Shown piece after piece: positions 1 to 9,777 of a stretch of 64,000 bases of DNA. Both the position numbers and the translations under genes were made by a program. The DNA comes from Selaginella moellendorffii. Its lineage: Eukaryota; Streptophyta; Lycopodiopsida; Selaginellales; Selaginellaceae. Where the stretch lies: positions 3,270,945 through 3,334,944 of the forward strand of contig NW_003314265.1 in the NCBI RefSeq assembly GCF_000143415.4, written 5' to 3'. Position 1 is the stretch's first letter, and the number at the start of each line of letters is the position of its first letter. The notes under the pieces are model-generated. The model did no database searches, was not told where the DNA came from, and was given only the letters and a program-made list of their open reading frames with translations.

Positions 1-909
1 GCATGACGAGAAAAGGAAAAGAAAGGCGTGTACCAGTCTCAAAAAGTCTCCATGTTGAGCATCTTCTGCTTCAATAGCGTTGTCGAGAATCCCTCCAGGC
101 GTTGCACTATACCATGTACACTATTATAAACAAAGATTAATAGAGAAGAACTGCATACCTGTGACCAATTACAAATTTTATGATAATGCCTTTCTCTTGT
201 TCTAGCTGCTTCCGTTTTTCACCTGTAAGAAAAAATTGTTCAAGGGCGACTGAAAACAATTAAGAGCGTACCAGTAGGCATCCAAGTCTCACGAATGGAA
301 TCTCTTCTTTTCCGACTGCTGAAAGCCGTATTGATCCCAATCACAACGAAAACTTTTTGCCTGGCTTCGCCGGTTTTCTCCATTGCAGGCTTCTCAGCAG
401 CTCCACCCCCAATCGTCGATGCTTGAGCCGCTCGAACTGCGGCCAATTCCATTTCCAAGGAAGAAATGGTTTTGTCCAAGTTTCTGAGAGAGAAAAATAA
501 AATAAAATGATATCTAAGCGTGCCAAAGACAAACCTTATAGCTTGATGAGTCTTAGATACCTCAACGTAGACTTCACGCTCAGGAGTAACTGGTTTCTTC
601 ACAAAACACAAAACTGGTTTCATTCCACCACCTGGATGGGAAAACCGGACAGCTTACCGGCTTTGGATCGCATTGTATCTCGGTAACAAGCTGCAAATGC
701 TCAGTGTTAACAGGAGCTTTGAGTGCTTCAGCTTCAAAGTCCTCAGACATATTCCACATTCTACCACAAGGAAGTCCGTCAGCTGATTGATTAGCACAGG
801 AACTCTAATGTCTCTACCTGTTTGTAAACAACATCCCGACGAGGAAACTGGAAACGCACAGCACAACCATCCATTTTGCAGAGATAGCCGATGCTCCTTT
901 AAGTTTCAT
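1..909 (-). CDS. GT31 beta-1,3-galactosyltransferase (DUF4094 + Galactosyl_T), 3' part outside window
   Basis: Six exons can be joined in one frame: 818-909, 658-760, 535-596, 272-483, 159-222 and 34-106, all with GT-AG introns of 49-61 nt (the one at 107-158 ends in TATAG). The start at 909 gives a type II membrane anchor ([17 protein letters not shown], about residues 13-29) followed by TNRMW, typical of plant Golgi GT31 proteins. DUF4094 follows with a [20 protein letters not shown]-like helix, then the start of the catalytic domain with [20 protein letters not shown] and the TPGGILD block. The family transfers galactose in beta-1,3 linkage to arabinogalactan or N-glycan acceptors in the Golgi. 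The acceptor cannot be told from this fragment, and the DxD motif lies beyond the edge. The frame closes at every junction, so the model is firm. Confidence 0.9.
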
Positions 910-1600
910 CGCTGCAGCATGCCGCTACCTCAAAGACCTTGCATTCTCCTATCTAGTAAGATTGGCGCACAGAGATGGAAAGCTGCTGGAGGGAAGAAAG
1001 TCGCACAGGACAACGAAGAAGCTCTTGACAAAGAGAAGGCAAATGAGAAACAAAAACGAGAAAACCCACAGAAACGCGAGGAGGACGAGGGGTACCCAGC
1101 CTACAGCGGGATCGGATGAAGAACTCAACACCGGCCTCAACATCCAAAGGGAAAGAAAAAGAAGAGGAAAAAAAAAGGATTTTTCTCCTGTCTTTGCTTG
1201 AACGACTGGCCTGTCCCTGTGGCAACACCACCCGGAGTGCTTGAAATACTTGAGCCCTCTGTCCCTGTTCCCGGTATCGACGTTTGGTATCCTCTACTTC
1301 CGCTAACAATCCGACAAATCCAAGTGTCATTCGAGAGGAATTCCCTTTTCCTCGTTTCTCTGGTTTTCCTGATTCCCTGCTAGGCCTGGAAGAGCCGCGA
1401 CGCTCTTCAGCAGACGCCCTCAACCAAACTTTGGCCGGAAAAGAGAGCCACCGTTCTCACACAACCAAGTGTGTGCTGGAAAACCACGAGTATATTCTGC
1501 GGCTTCAGCACATTCCGTTCCCACGGCCGTTGGAAAGCAGACCACGGGATTTCGTTGACAGTTACCACTGACATGAGAGAGAAAAAGTTCTGGTTCGTGC
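910..1600. other. Intergenic: GT31 upstream region and PSF3 3' flank
   Basis: About 690 bp between the GT31 start codon and the PSF3 stop codon. It contains reading frames of up to 156 codons on the minus strand, but none resembles a known family and none has splice structure that links to either neighbour. It probably holds the 5' UTR and promoter of the GT31 gene and the 3' UTR of PSF3. I see no convincing TATA box. Confidence 0.5.
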
Positions 1601-2731
1601 TCAAGTGTTTTCCGGCGTATCACTGGTAGGACGTCGCTTCTTTCCCAAAACCGGAGCTTTCTCTAGCCGGGTCCCCTCCAGCCGCCACTTTCTAAACGCT
1701 TTCATGGACTCGGCGCCAGCCTCAAACACTGTAGAGAAGAAAAAGGACGAAAACTCGGGAGTGATATACAAAGCGAAATTATGCTTACGTCGAGTTTCTT
1801 CTCTCGTGAGACGCGCCAAGAACTTGGGCGTCACGGTACCGGCGGCAGTGTGTGATTTGCACAGCAAATCCCTGTAGCGGCCGCGGAGGGAAAACATGAG
1901 GAACGAACCGAGTGTCGCATCTTGAGCGCTGACAAAAGAGACGATGAGGACAAATTCTGCCGCTTGCGGGCGATGGAGCCTACTTACAGCGGGACCAACT
2001 TGCAGCCAAGCTCGTAGAAGTAAGGACACCTGCTTCGCAAATCGACACATCCGGGATCCGCTTTAACTTCCTTTCGAATGCTGTGGGAATCAAAATGTTA
2101 GGAAGGAGTACGACGAGAAATAATCAACGCAAAAGCTCCAGGATGAACGCAAAAATAAAAGAACTAAAAGACAACACAATTATACAGGAAAACACACACA
2201 AGAAAAAGAATGTCATTCTACTTCCTCTATCATGTTTAAAAAGAAGAAGAAGAAAGCAGTATGGGGTAAAAGACAACACAATTATACAGGAAAAAAAAAA
2301 AAGGAATCGCATTCTCGCTCATGTTCTCAAAGAAAAAAAAAGAATCCGAAGAACGCGAAGAACAAGAACACAAGGAGGAAGAAAGAAACATCTCAAGGTA
2401 AACAAGCGTACCGTTCATTGTAGAAGTTTGGGAGTTTTAACGACACGGCTTGGCTGTACCAAAGCTCCTGCGCCAGCCAAAAGGGAAGCTCGACTTTGGA
2501 TCCTACCTCTACCTTCGCGAAGGAACAAAGAATTTCGAGCACAGGAATTCGATCACTTACCTGGTTTTCTTCCGCGCTCGGATCTAGGATCCCTACTCCA
2601 GCGGCCGCGACGCGGAACTGCACTCCCACAGGCTGCAAGACGATGGGATGAATTTAGATCTCGATCTAGATCGCAAGCGAGCTCACCTCTTCCTCCGCGA
2701 GGATATCATCCAGATCGAAGTAGCTCCCCAT
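1601..2731 (-). CDS. PSF3: GINS complex subunit PSF3
   Basis: Six exons join in frame: 2687-2731, 2561-2632, 2412-2512, 1988-2080, 1789-1928 and 1601-1728, giving 192 residues, the usual size for plant PSF3. Diagnostic stretches are the N-terminal YFDLDDILAEEE, the VELPFWLAQEL block, CVDLRSRCPYFYELGCKL, and the C-terminal end with FRKWRLEGTRLEKAPVLGKK. PSF3 is one of four GINS subunits. With CDC45 and MCM2-7 it forms the CMG replicative helicase in the nucleus. Introns are about 54-60 nt except intron 3 (2081-2411, 331 nt), which is very T-rich on the sense strand and carries a duplicated segment. The start codon lies 108 bp from the divergent FAS1 start. The last intron is 60 nt, in frame and stop-free, so a naive reading runs straight through it. 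Confidence 0.95.
2166..2293. repeat. Direct repeat inside PSF3 intron 3
   Basis: A 27-bp segment containing GACAACACAATTATACAGG is found at 2166-2192 and again at 2267-2293, 101 bp apart, with weaker similarity continuing rightwards. On the gene's sense strand each copy is a pyrimidine-rich tract that could serve as a branch-point/polypyrimidine region, so the long intron may have grown by local duplication. Confidence 0.7.
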
Positions 2732-2839
2732 GACGCCCCAAATGCCCTCAAGCTCCCGCCTAGTACTTCGAATTTAGGGCTTCCATTTGGCGCGCTTTGG
2801 GGCTAGGGTCTCCCGGGCGCCTGGGCTGCGCTATTCGCG
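2732..2839. promoter_or_regulatory. Bidirectional PSF3/FAS1 promoter with E2F site
   Basis: The 108 bp separating the two start codons must hold the proximal promoter elements of both genes. It contains TTTGGCGC at 2786-2793, an exact match to the E2F/DP consensus TTTSGCGC, in a GC-rich stretch without a TATA box. E2F control is known for FAS1 and many replication genes in plants; joint control of both genes here is inferred. Confidence 0.75.
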
Positions 2840-4905
2840 ATGGTGAGTGCCCGTGATTCTCCTCCCGATAGGAAATGCGGGGCGATCTCTTGATCTAATG
2901 TGCTTGTGCCATGCCAGGAGGAGAGAGTGGAGGTCATGGATAAGCAGCAGGCAAAAGCTTTGAAAGAGGCACAGCGACTGGTATTGTTCTTCCTTGTGGG
3001 CGAATGTTTTGTGTGATCTATGGCAATGCAGGCAAAGGAAAGGGAACGGGAAGAGCATCGAGCCAAAAGGGCTGAGAACTTAGCGAAGAAAGAGCAAGCT
3101 AGGGCTGAAAGAGAGGCTCTCAAGCACGTAAGGACTTTTGTGTTTTGTCTATCTATCCTACCTTTGCCCTTCGATGGATCAGGAGAAGGAAGCGCAGAAA
3201 GAAAAAAAACGCTTAGCCAAAGAAGAAGCCGAGAGGAAAAGAAATGCTGTCATCCAAAAACAAGCTGGGATCATGAACAAGTTTTTTGTTAAAGAGAAAC
3301 CTCCAGCGCCATTGGAGAGGAGTCCCGTGAAGGAGGCTCCCAAGGAAAATGTCGTAATGTCTGCCATGGATCGAGTTCTTGCTACGATTCATACGGAAGC
3401 GAACGAAGTGGAGGTTTTCAGGTGATATTAATCTGTTTTGCATGGTCTTCTGACTTGTTTTGCGACTTTTGTTGCTGTAGGAGACACTTCGATGAATGGA
3501 GAACCTCCCGACGCCAGAAAAAATTTGTGACTTGGGGTTTGAGGAGAGAACCAAAGGTGGACGTGCTCAAGCAGCCAAAGCTCCAGCGAGATGTCGACGT
3601 TTCTAACGAGATCAGTCCTACAGCATTACCCAGTGGGACGCCTTGCATGAAGCTTCTACAATTTCACAAGTGTTTCAGACCGGCGTACTATGGGACACAT
3701 TCCAAAAAGAGGTTTGGAGCTTCAATGTGTTGAATGTAGCTTAGTTGTTGATCGTCTTGCGCAGCAATGTTATCGGCGCTCGTCATCCATTGAGGAAAGA
3801 ACCATCACTTGACTACGCTGTTGATAGCGACGATGAATGGGAAGAGGTAGCTCGCCTTGTGCTGGTACTAACAGATCACTGAGCGTATCTTATGTATCTA
3901 GGAGGAGCCTGGAGAGAACCTTTCTGACTTAGATGAACCTGAGGAAGAAGAGAAGATGGACGACGATGACAGCGCAGATGACTTTGTCGTTCCAGATGGC
4001 TACTTCTCGGCAGATGAGGTGCCCCTTTTACTTTCTTCACTACAGATACTGTGAACTTTCTTTTGTTAGCAGGGACTGGACATGGACACCTGTGAAAATC
4101 AAAACAGCTGCTCGTCAAGTCAGGTCCCAAACACTGAAAATGTCAAGAACATTCTCGACAGCGTTGCCGAGCGCGCTCTCAAGCACAATTGTCCGTTTGT
4201 GCTGCGGAACTTCACTGCGAACTCAACCAGCCAGGACTCCGACAGCGTTTCTCCTTATCGGGATTCGTGTCTTAAAGCGCTAGAGATACGAGTTCTAGCC
4301 GAAGATATATCCATCGAGCCTGTTACTGAGGAGTACGAAGCCTACCCCCAGGAAGTGAAGACACCAATCACTGGCGTCAGGAGGCGAAGGAAGAGAGAAT
4401 TAGCCGATTCGGCGCTGCCTGAGATTGTAAGTTGCATTCCCTTGTGGACCTTGACACTGATTCTTTTTTTTTTCTCGTCTGTGTAGGTGCGATTCCTGCA
4501 AGAGTCCTCGACATTGGGAATGAAAAAGATTGTGGAGTCTCTCTCGCAAAGATTTCCAGGTATTCCAAAATCAACGTTGACATCGAAAGTACGCGAAATC
4601 TCCACTTACACTGACAATCACTGGAAGGTAAAAGCGAATGCGTTCTCCTTTCTTTTGATTCTAACACTAAGCTTATATCCAGGTTAAAGACGAAGTTTTG
4701 GCTTTACTGCAGCCTCAAAAGAAGAAGTCTCTTGACGATGAAGGTGAAACGCTTCTTCTCTAAGTAGTTTCTTCGTCCTCTTACCAGCTTTGCGATTCTT
4801 ACAGAAAAAAAAGACGATCAACCTGTGGCATGCATCAACGTCATGCAAAAACGCTGCTTGCCTAACAACGACGAGCCCAACAACGAGCCTAACGACGACG
4901 CGTAA
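2840..4905 (+). CDS. FAS1: Chromatin assembly factor 1 large subunit (FAS1 / CAF-1 p150)
   Basis: Eleven exons (2840-2842, 2918-2980, 3032-3127, 3183-3421, 3481-3711, 3765-3846, 3902-4018, 4073-4426, 4487-4627, 4683-4743, 4805-4905) give a closed 495-residue frame. Order of parts: a Lys/Glu/Arg-rich coiled coil (about 1-110), the dimerisation block with LLQFHKCFRPAYYGT (192-206), the acidic stretch with DSDDEWEEEE (about 228-270) that contacts H3-H4, and a C-terminal winged-helix-like part (about 396-450). CAF-1 deposits H3-H4 behind the replication fork. The protein is clearly shorter than seed-plant FAS1 (about 800 residues) because the long N-terminal extension is missing. The chosen start codon forms a 3-nt coding exon, ATG followed directly by GTGAGT. 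This start fits the frame but is the weakest part of the model. Confidence 0.93.
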
Positions 4906-4950
4906 TAACATTTTGTATATAGAGCCTCGATATTATTGCTGGTCAAAATT

Positions 4951-7221
4951 ATGCGATGCGTTCTATTATCTGACAAGGAGATCTCTCGGCTTCTCAAGCT
5001 CTGTGGCAACACAAGAGACCTTCTCCAAGGCAGGGAGATCCACTCCTTTATTCTAAATAGTGTTTACAAAGAAGATAGATGGCTCACAAATCTCCTCATT
5101 GAAATGTATGGCAAGTGTGGCAGCATCCAGGATGCAGAGCTGGTATTTAACGAGATTCCCAGCGAGTGCCGGAATCTCTTTTCGTGGAACATCATGCTCC
5201 AGGCATATTCTCACAACAGGCATCTTTGCGAGGCAAAGGCCTGCTTTGATTCCATGCCTAAGCGCGACGTTGTTTCATGGACTAGTATCTTCTCGGTATA
5301 TGCCCAAGAAAGGCATCTTGCTGAAGCTCGCCAGGTGGCGGAGATGATGCCGTACAGGGACGTTGTGTCGTGGAACGCGGTGATCCAAGCGGATGCCAGG
5401 GGTGGCCGCCTTGCTGGCGCCAAGTGGCAGTTTGACAGGCTGCCACGTCGCAGCACAGCCACGTGGAACTCCTTGGTGGCGGCATTTGCCGAGAGCGGGC
5501 TTCTCGCCGGCGCCGAGGAGCTCTACGCGAGAATGCCCTGTCACGACGTTGCTGCCGCCACCGCGATGATCCAGATCCACGGCGAGGCTGGGAACATCCT
5601 CGATTGCGAATCGCTGTTTGCTGGAATCCCCAAGGATGATCGCGATCTCGTGCTGTGGGGCGCGATGCTGGCTTGCTACGCGCAGAATGGATTCCACGAG
5701 AGAGTTCTTGAGTGCTTCGACTTGATGCCTCACAGGGACGTGTTCTCGTGGGCGATCGCGATCCAGGCGCTGGCGATCCACAGGGGCGATTTGTCTCGCG
5801 CGGCTGCGATGCTGGGTAAAATGCCGCAGCACAACGTATTCTCGCTTAATGCGCTTCTTTTGGCGAGCACGCAAAACAAGAACCTTGACGTAACTATCGC
5901 GATGTTCAAGAATATGCTCCACCGGGATCTCTTGTCGTGGGCAACGCTGATCTCGGCATATGCCCGTGCTGGGTATCTGGAATATGCGTGTGGATACTTG
6001 ACACAGATGCCCATGTACGACACATCGGCGTGGCTCCCGGTGCTAGCGGTGTATGCTCGTACGGGTCAGCTGGACGAGGTGAAGAAATTCTTGAAGGAAA
6101 TCCCGTACATAGACGCGAGTACGTGGAATGTTATCACTGCCGCATACGCCGAAGGTGGGCATATTTTAACACAGCCATGTTTTAGTTCTAGTTTTGAGGT
6201 GTTTTGGACGCTGCAACTGACAGAGTTTATTTTGCGCGGAGAGCTTGAGTCTGCTAAAGATATTTTTGATCATAACAATGGTAAATCTCTAGAGCTTTGG
6301 ACCCAATTGCTTGCTGCGTATGCCCGGCAAAGCCATCCTGATGCTGCCAGGGCTCAGTTTGTAAAAATGCCCCTTCACGATTTGGTATCCTGGACAGCCA
6401 TGCTTGAGGCTTTAGTTCGGGGCCAAGAAACAAAAGAAGCACAAATATTGTTTGAGAGATTCCCTTACCGTGACATGGTTGCGTGGTGTACGTTGCTAGC
6501 GGCATATGCCCAATGCGGGCATCTGGAGGACGCAAAGGAGCTCTTTATGAAAATGCCCGTACATGACGTGCTCTCGTGGACCACCATGATACAATGGTAC
6601 GGCTGGCGCGGCCACGTGGCCCAAGCGCAGCAGATGCTGGAGCAAATGCCCGAACGCCACATGGATGCCGATGTGGCCGTCTTGGCCGCGCATGCCCAGG
6701 CCGGGCATATCGGCCAGGCGCGCGAACTCTTCGACGCGATGAAAGCCCCATTTCGCGATCTGGAGCTCTGGAACGCGATGATCGCCGGCTACGCGCGCAG
6801 CGGCCTTGGCGATGGCGCGCTGGATTTCTTCCGGGGGATGGAGCTCGAGGGGATTACGCCCAACGAGGCGAGCTTGGCGGCGATCCTGTTCGCGTGCAGC
6901 CATGGCGGGATTGGCATCGAGCGATTCGTGGCGATTGCTCGAGACCACGGTGATGGATCGGAGAAAGAGGAGGAGAGCCTCAACCATTTCCTCCATGGCG
7001 TGGTGGATGCTCTAGCGCGGGCGGGGCGGCTGAGCGAGGCGGAGGAGCTCCTCCATGCGATGCCGCATTTGCCCGAGGCGATGACTTGGAAGGCCGTGCT
7101 TAGTGCTTGCCGGATCCAATCCGATGTGGATCGCGGCAAACGCATTGCCGCTGGCGCCGCTGGGGCGAATCCACACGACCCAGCGCCGTTCTCGCTCCTC
7201 TCTAGCATCTTCGCGGTCTAA
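4951..7221 (+). CDS. PPR protein, S-motif array with E1-like C terminus
   Basis: A single open frame of 756 residues from the first ATG in frame. After an N-terminal block with LLKLCGNTRDLLQGREIHS there are about 17 consecutive motifs of about 31 residues, most beginning RDVVSW or HDVLSW and ending in a MP pair. This is the S type, here without the alternating P and L motifs. The end (GRLSEAEELLHAMP, then a short NPHDPAPFSLLSSI) looks like an E1 motif that stops early, with no DYW domain. PPR arrays bind single-stranded organellar RNA one base per motif, and this one could recruit an editing enzyme in trans. Residues 402-424, encoded by 6155-6223, do not fit the motif spacing and may be an intron. 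The start lies only 45 bp after the FAS1 stop codon. Confidence 0.9.
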   Translation: MRCVLLSDKEISRLLKLCGNTRDLLQGREIHSFILNSVYKEDRWLTNLLIEMYGKCGSIQDAELVFNEIPSECRNLFSWNIMLQAYSHNRHLCEAKACFDSMPKRDVVSWTSIFSVYAQERHLAEARQVAEMMPYRDVVSWNAVIQADARGGRLAGAKWQFDRLPRRSTATWNSLVAAFAESGLLAGAEELYARMPCHDVAAATAMIQIHGEAGNILDCESLFAGIPKDDRDLVLWGAMLACYAQNGFHERVLECFDLMPHRDVFSWAIAIQALAIHRGDLSRAAAMLGKMPQHNVFSLNALLLASTQNKNLDVTIAMFKNMLHRDLLSWATLISAYARAGYLEYACGYLTQMPMYDTSAWLPVLAVYARTGQLDEVKKFLKEIPYIDASTWNVITAAYAEGGHILTQPCFSSSFEVFWTLQLTEFILRGELESAKDIFDHNNGKSLELWTQLLAAYARQSHPDAARAQFVKMPLHDLVSWTAMLEALVRGQETKEAQILFERFPYRDMVAWCTLLAAYAQCGHLEDAKELFMKMPVHDVLSWTTMIQWYGWRGHVAQAQQMLEQMPERHMDADVAVLAAHAQAGHIGQARELFDAMKAPFRDLELWNAMIAGYARSGLGDGALDFFRGMELEGITPNEASLAAILFACSHGGIGIERFVAIARDHGDGSEKEEESLNHFLHGVVDALARAGRLSEAEELLHAMPHLPEAMTWKAVLSACRIQSDVDRGKRIAAGAAGANPHDPAPFSLLSSIFAV

Positions 7222-7263
7222 GAATTCACACACGATCCATGACACTGATCATAGCATCATCCA

Positions 7264-9777
7264 TTACCAGTAGTCTCCACAAGAACACTGGCCATCGCGA
7301 AACTTGTGGAACCGGCTGCTATCCCTGACGATGATCTCTCGCCGCGCAATCGCCGAGATGAACTTCACGGCCGAGTGGCAGTCGTGGCAGATCCTCAGCG
7401 TGTTGAAGATCCGGAGCGTCGTCCCTGGAGCAGTAGCGATCAACCCAAACGCGATGGCGAGCTTCTCGCTGTGGAGCCGGAGTAGCAGCTCCTTCTCCTT
7501 CTCCCCGACGTCGTGAAGAACTTCCTCGCTCTCTGGAACGTAGCCGGCTTCCTTGATCTTGGGAGACAATCGCTGGAGCTCGGCGAAGATCTCTTGGAAC
7601 CGCGGATGAGAATTGTCCCCAACGTTAAACTCGTGGATCTGGTCCGCCACCTCGATCCAGCTGCTGCCCCGGCGCTTCTTCACGCCCCTGGCCACCATGG
7701 TGTTCCTCACGCTCGCCATGCCGGCTAAGTTCCCAGTGACCGCGTGAACGTTGGAGAGGAGGACGTAGCTCGCGGGATCGACTGGATCGAGCTTAGTTAT
7801 CTGTCCGGCTGCGTGAGTTGCTCGCTTGACATCTTTGTGGATCCTGGACGCCCCCAGCAGCGAGCTCCAGGTCACGTCGTTTGGTTCCACCGGCATTGCG
7901 TTGATGAGCTCCTCCGCGTCGCTGAGTCGTCCAGCGCGGCTGAGGAGATCGATGATGCAGCTGTAGTGGGCGATGTTTGGATGCATGGCGTAGTCGCTCT
8001 GGATCGAAATGAAGAGCTGCTTGCCTTGTTCTTGGAGGCCGGCGTGGCTGCAGGCGTAGAGAACCACCATGAAAGTTAGCTCGCTCGGCTCGGCGCCTTC
8101 GAGCTCCATCTCTTTGTAAAGCCCGAGAGCCAGTCCGTGCTCACCGTGCTTCGCATAGCCTGCAATCAAAGTCGTCCAGGCTAGAGTGTCTCTCGAGCTC
8201 ATCTTGTCAAAGACTTGCCTGGCGCTCTCCAGATTTCCCCAGCGGCTGTACATGTTGACGAGCGATGTTGCCAAGACGAAGTCCGAGATCATTCCATCGG
8301 CTTCTATGTCGCTGTGAGCTTGCCTGGCATCAGCAAAGGCCCCCAGGCTCGCGCAGGCCGAGATGACGCAGCTGTAAATGATCTTGGTCGCTGGAACTTT
8401 GGTGGTGTTCTTCATCTCTCGGTAGAGTTCCAACACTCCAGTTCTGTGGCCTTGTTTCGAGTATCCTCCGATCAAAACTGTCCAAAGTCCCTCGTCCCTG
8501 TTCTCTATCTGATCAAACAAGCTCCTTGCTTCGTCAAGGCTGCCGTAGCTCGTGTACAAGTCCACCAGTGCTGTCCCATTGACGAGAGTGATCTTGTAAC
8601 CATTTCCGAGGATCTGGTCGTGGACAGCTCTTCCCGCTCGGAGATCTCCCACACTTGCACAAGCGAGCAAAACGCTGGCGAAGGTGTAGTAGTTTGGACG
8701 GACTCCTTCCAGCTGCATCTTCGAGTAGAACTCTATCGCCTCGTCAAAGAGGTCTGTCTCTGCAAACGCTGCTATCATCGCGCTCCAGGAAACAACGTCT
8801 CGCCTGGGAAGCCTTTGGAAGATCTTCGCAGCGTCGTCCAAGCACTTGCAGCGAGCGTACATCGTCAGCAAAGCATTCTGCAAGGAAAGATCGAGCTCCG
8901 TGCCACGGGAAGAAATCAAAGCATGGATTTTTCTACCTTGATCCAGCAGACCCAAGTTGGAGCAGGCGCTCAGCACCGAGGTGAAAGTCCGGACGCTCGG
9001 TTCCACGTCCATGTCCTCGTAGAGTCGAATGGCCTCCTCAAAGTGCCCGCTTTGAGCGTATGCCGCAATCATGGCGTTCCACGAAGAAACGCTCCTCCCA
9101 GACATTCTCTCGAACAAGCGCTTGGCATCCTCCAAGCTCCCACATTTCGCGTACATGGTGAGCAAAGAGTTCTCCAAGATCACGTCCAGCTTCAAGCCTT
9201 TCGTCCCAGAAATCCGAGAGTGGATCGCTTTTCCCTCCTCAAGAGCTTTGATGCTGGCACAGGCGCCCAGAACGGTGGTATAGACCACGGGATTTGGCTG
9301 GAGATCCATCCTCTTGTAAAGATCCAAGGCGGCCCTGTAATGCCCGTTCTGAGCATATGCGGTAAGCATGCTACCCCAAGAGTAGTCGTTCTTCCTCGCG
9401 ATCGCATCGAATGCCGCCCGGGCGCTGGCCACACTGCCGCATTTTCCATAGGCCCTGACGATCTCATTCCCCAGGAAGACATTGGCGCTAGCAGCGCCAG
9501 AGATGCGATCGTGGATTTGCCTCACACTTTCGAGATCCTGGCATTGGCGAAGGGCATCCCGGTAGTGGCCGCTAGAATCAAAACGAGATCCTGCCTTCTC
9601 CTCCTTGAGCTGGAATCTTCTTACCTTAGCCGGCGCCAGGCTGCGTTTCATGCCATCGCCCAGGAGCCCTAGAAATTTGCCGTTAGGATAGAATTTAGGG
9701 AATAAGAATATGCGCTCATTTTGCCGCTCAATGGATCTCTGGGCTAGGGTTCTATGATCGCGTGGAGCGAACGCCAT
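7264..9777 (-). CDS. PLS-class PPR protein with E and DYW domains (C-to-U RNA editing factor)
   Basis: An intronless frame of 837 residues. The start at 9777 (context GCCATGG) is preferred over an in-frame ATG at 9876 because the latter would overlap the first exon of the divergent gene. The N terminus is basic and organelle-targeting in character. PLS repeats occupy about residues 75-600, including several YAKCGSLEDAK-like motifs, followed by E1/E2 and a complete DYW deaminase domain. That domain has the zinc-binding HSE (about 769-771), CHDCH (about 797-801), and the terminal CGDYW. The family deaminates specific cytidines in chloroplast or mitochondrial transcripts. The PG-box region reads KKRRGSSWIEV, with R in place of the usual P. 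It ends 42 bp from the convergent PPR gene. Confidence 0.95.
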   Translation of the reverse strand: MAFAPRDHRTLAQRSIERQNERIFLFPKFYPNGKFLGLLGDGMKRSLAPAKVRRFQLKEEKAGSRFDSSGHYRDALRQCQDLESVRQIHDRISGAASANVFLGNEIVRAYGKCGSVASARAAFDAIARKNDYSWGSMLTAYAQNGHYRAALDLYKRMDLQPNPVVYTTVLGACASIKALEEGKAIHSRISGTKGLKLDVILENSLLTMYAKCGSLEDAKRLFERMSGRSVSSWNAMIAAYAQSGHFEEAIRLYEDMDVEPSVRTFTSVLSACSNLGLLDQGRKIHALISSRGTELDLSLQNALLTMYARCKCLDDAAKIFQRLPRRDVVSWSAMIAAFAETDLFDEAIEFYSKMQLEGVRPNYYTFASVLLACASVGDLRAGRAVHDQILGNGYKITLVNGTALVDLYTSYGSLDEARSLFDQIENRDEGLWTVLIGGYSKQGHRTGVLELYREMKNTTKVPATKIIYSCVISACASLGAFADARQAHSDIEADGMISDFVLATSLVNMYSRWGNLESARQVFDKMSSRDTLAWTTLIAGYAKHGEHGLALGLYKEMELEGAEPSELTFMVVLYACSHAGLQEQGKQLFISIQSDYAMHPNIAHYSCIIDLLSRAGRLSDAEELINAMPVEPNDVTWSSLLGASRIHKDVKRATHAAGQITKLDPVDPASYVLLSNVHAVTGNLAGMASVRNTMVARGVKKRRGSSWIEVADQIHEFNVGDNSHPRFQEIFAELQRLSPKIKEAGYVPESEEVLHDVGEKEKELLLRLHSEKLAIAFGLIATAPGTTLRIFNTLRICHDCHSAVKFISAIARREIIVRDSSRFHKFRDGQCSCGDYW

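Noticed and set aside
953-1423. A 156-codon minus-strand frame between GT31 and PSF3
   Set aside because: No recognisable motif, no splice link to the GT31 first exon, which already has a good ATG and membrane anchor. Most likely UTR or promoter.
8215-9672. A 485-codon open frame on the plus strand
   Set aside because: It lies antisense within the DYW-type PPR gene, whose frame shows clear conserved motifs. The plus frame has none and is a compositional shadow.
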